Assembly: GCA_023807065.1 (NCBI GenBank) | Contig: JAJJLU010004013.1 | Location: 1 to 20,618, forward strand | DNA length: 20,618 nt | Direction of reading: 5' to 3' | Source of the DNA: Isotricha intestinalis | Taxonomy: Eukaryota > Ciliophora > Litostomatea > Vestibuliferida > Isotrichidae | Part shown: one piece after another, positions 18,859 through 20,618 of the stretch | Layout of the letters: each line of letters begins with the position of its first letter | How positions within the stretch are numbered: position 1 is the stretch's first letter | The notes under the pieces: generated by a model | Seen by the model: only the letters and a program-made list of their open reading frames with translations | The model's database searches: none | Told to the model about the DNA's origin: nothing | Program-made: the position numbers and the translations under genes

Positions 18859-20333
18859 TTATTTTTTTCCATTAAATTGTTTATTATTCATTATTAATTG
18901 TTGATGAAGTATTTGATTTTTTTTAAAATTAAATATCATCATTTTATGATAATATTTCCTTTGTAATTTAGGAATATTATTTTTTCTTAATATATCAAAT
19001 AAATCAGAATGTTTAAAAAATAAATCAGTAAGATAATCACTAATATTCACATTTTCAAATTTATTTCCTAATCTAATTTGTTCTCCTAAATATATAAATA
19101 ATTCAACAGTATTAAAATTAGAAACAATTATATCATTTCTCATTAAAAACCTTTGTTTATCAATTAAATTTTTTTAACAATTAAAGCAGGTTTTTCTAAA
19201 AAAATAGATGGATTATAACTAGAGTAATTATTATTAAAATTATTAAATATCCGATCGCCATCTTCATCATCATCATCTAATTGATAATTCATATAATTTA
19301 TTTGATTCATTAAATGATAGTTAAAAGGGATTGATAAACTTTGATTTGGAATTAAAGGATTATTCATATATAAAAAGGTTATCATAGGAATATTCATTTG
19401 AGGATTAATCATTGGAATATTTTTTTCAGTTTGTTTTTTTTTATTAAGATTATTATTTAAAATGTTATTATAATTTTGATTAGAAATATTATGGTTATTT
19501 TCTGTTTTTTTTGTTTCAATAATTGTTAAAGACTCTGTTTCTGCTTCAACAATATTATTTTTATTATTTAGATTTATTATAATATTTTTTGATTTAAATG
19601 GTTTTTTTTTCTTCTTTGTTTTCTATTTTTATTTCTTGGATATTTTCTTTATCTTCTTCTTCAACAAAATTTTCTATTTTTTCCTCTTTTTTTTATTTCT
19701 CTTGATTAAATTGAATTTGTGTTTATTCCATTATTTCTTCATTTAATATTATTTTATTTCTTCATTAATACTTTCTTTTTCTTGATTTAATTTTCCATTG
19801 TCTTTATGAATTTTAACTTTTTCTTTTTTTATAATTCCCTCATCTTTATCTTTTTCATCTATTTTATCTTTTTCTTCATCTTTTAATTTAACTTTAAATT
19901 CTTCTTTTTTTTCACTAAATTTTTTGTTCATCTTTATTAATTAGATTAGTATCATCTTTAGATTTATTCTTTTTATTTCCATGTTTAGAATTTAGAATAA
20001 ATTTTACTCTAGGAAATTTATTATATCCTCTTCCATGATAATCTAAAAAACAATAATTTTTATTAAATTTAGATTATAAATCACCAAATCTGGAATTGTA
20101 TTTTTATTAGTTAATAGATATTTAACGTATTTTCCTGCAATATCAAAAAATTCTTGTAGTGGTTGAACTATTTCATATAAATCTAAACATTTTTGAATAA
20201 ACTCATATAATGTTTCAAAATTTTTAAATCCTTAATTTTCAAATCTTCTTAAAAAAATTTTATTCTTTTTCATATTAATTTGTCTTAATAATTCAAATAT
20301 AAAATTGAAAAAAAAATAATTGAAAATATTCAT
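18859..20333 (-). pseudogene. Broken reading frame of an unrecognised Lys/Asn/Glu-rich protein
   Basis: A continuous protein-like signal runs on the minus strand from ATG at 20331-20333 to a TAA at 18859, but it changes frame or meets stops several times. In-frame TAAs lie at 20232-20234, 19723-19725 and 19693-19695. Frameshifts are seen at A/T runs 20057-20061 (T5 on plus), 19920-19925 (T6), 19602-19610 (T9) and 19169-19175 (T7), and one near 19749 by the end of a 60-codon segment. Each run break is mended by one base in thought, giving sensible text on both sides (for example LQEFFDIAGKYVKYLLT before and FLDYHGRGYNKFPRVKF after the first). The N-terminal 120 residues look folded and helical; the middle is K/E-rich and disordered; the end is a second compact part (VELFIYLGEQIRLGNKF). 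I recognise no family. It is either a young pseudogene or a stretch with homopolymer errors. Confidence 0.6.
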
Positions 20334-20384
20334 ACATTTTACTTATTTAATTCTAAAAAAATATAATTAAATATTATTTTAAAA

Positions 20385-20618
20385 ATGGAAATTTCAAAAA
20401 TTAAATCTTTTTATTCTTTAAATGAACTTTTTTCTTTTATATCAGATAAGAGAAAATTTAAAATTATCAAATATAATATTTATCTTAATAAAAAACTAGA
20501 TTTATCAATTGATGATAATAAAGAATTTTTTTTTAAAACAAAAATAAATAAATATGATCATATATTTATTAAAGATTTTATATTGAATTTAAAACTGATT
20601 TGAATGATATTATTGATG
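20385..20618 (+). CDS. Start of an unrecognised gene at the window edge, possibly frameshifted
   Basis: ATG at 20385 opens a frame of 72 codons that stops at TGA 20601-20603. The text (LFSFISDKRKFKIIKYN, then KKLDLSIDD) has amphipathic, protein-like character. Near the end another frame becomes more sensible, reading EFKTDLNDIID to the window edge, so a one-base shift close to 20580 may break or rejoin the gene. It is divergent from the broken frame to its left, with only 51 bp between the two start codons. Family unknown; it may be the N-terminal cap of a longer protein that continues beyond the window. Confidence 0.45.

Noticed and set aside
19169..19925. Programmed frameshifting as in Euplotes
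   Set aside because: Euplotes shifts occur at AAA followed by a stop and that lineage reads TGA as Cys; here shifts sit at various A runs in both directions and Cys codons are TGT in clear genes.
18859..20333. TAA/TAG read as Gln (ciliate-type code)
   Set aside because: Reading TAA as Gln gives pleasing text in the broken frame and in 5,880-6,245, but RUVBL1, H2A.Z and the other intact genes have no in-frame TAA/TAG and end on them exactly where the families end. TAA is simply the commonest stop in A/T-rich DNA.

Overview
The window is nuclear DNA from a unicellular eukaryote with a very AT-rich genome. Spacers are almost pure A/T, and coding DNA is AT-rich too, with K/N/I/F/Y-heavy proteins. 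Evidence for a eukaryote: histone H2A.Z with a spliceosomal-type intron, RUVBL1 (pontin), an ER 3-hydroxyacyl-CoA dehydratase, a multi-membrane RING-H2 ubiquitin ligase, a tubulin-tyrosine-ligase-type domain and secretory type I membrane proteins. The code looks standard: the clear genes end in TAA or TAG, and Gln in RUVBL1 is always CAA/CAG, so a ciliate UAR=Gln code is unlikely. Candidate introns are short (20-62 nt), begin GTAA and end in an A/T-rich ...AG. I cannot name the lineage; BspA-like DUF285 repeats, leishmanolysin-like and TTL domains fit a free-living or gut-dwelling protist.

Left third (1-7,665): a mostly empty spacer contains a possible intron-bearing 3' gene end (1,047-1,307, minus). 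Next come a 681-aa Asn-rich protein with three NPF motifs (minus) and, divergent from it, H2A.Z (plus; its intron directly follows the ATG). A 2.5-kb spacer follows, then a previously easy-to-miss 49-aa gene with a 20-nt intron (minus).

Middle (7,666-15,332): RUVBL1 (plus) converges on a block of four minus-strand genes for the ER/secretory system: HACD/PHS1, two tandem pepsin-like membrane proteins in which the first catalytic Asp is Lys, and an 840-aa secreted-type protein joining a leishmanolysin (M8)-like domain with a broken HExxH motif to an apparently intact TTL ATP-grasp domain. This cluster of three degenerate proteases, one welded to a ligase domain, is the most unusual content here.

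Right third (15,333-20,618): an intracellular DUF285 leucine-rich-repeat protein with seven exact 26-residue units and a C-terminal CaaX box, an AMFR/HRD1-like RING-H2 ligase, a minus-strand reading frame broken by several homopolymer frameshifts and three TAA codons (pseudogene or poor sequence), and the start of a further plus-strand gene at the edge.

Possible connections are inference only: HACD, the RING ligase and the three secretory proteins all concern the ER or endomembranes, and the NPF protein and the YxxPhi tails of the pepsin-like proteins point to vesicle sorting.
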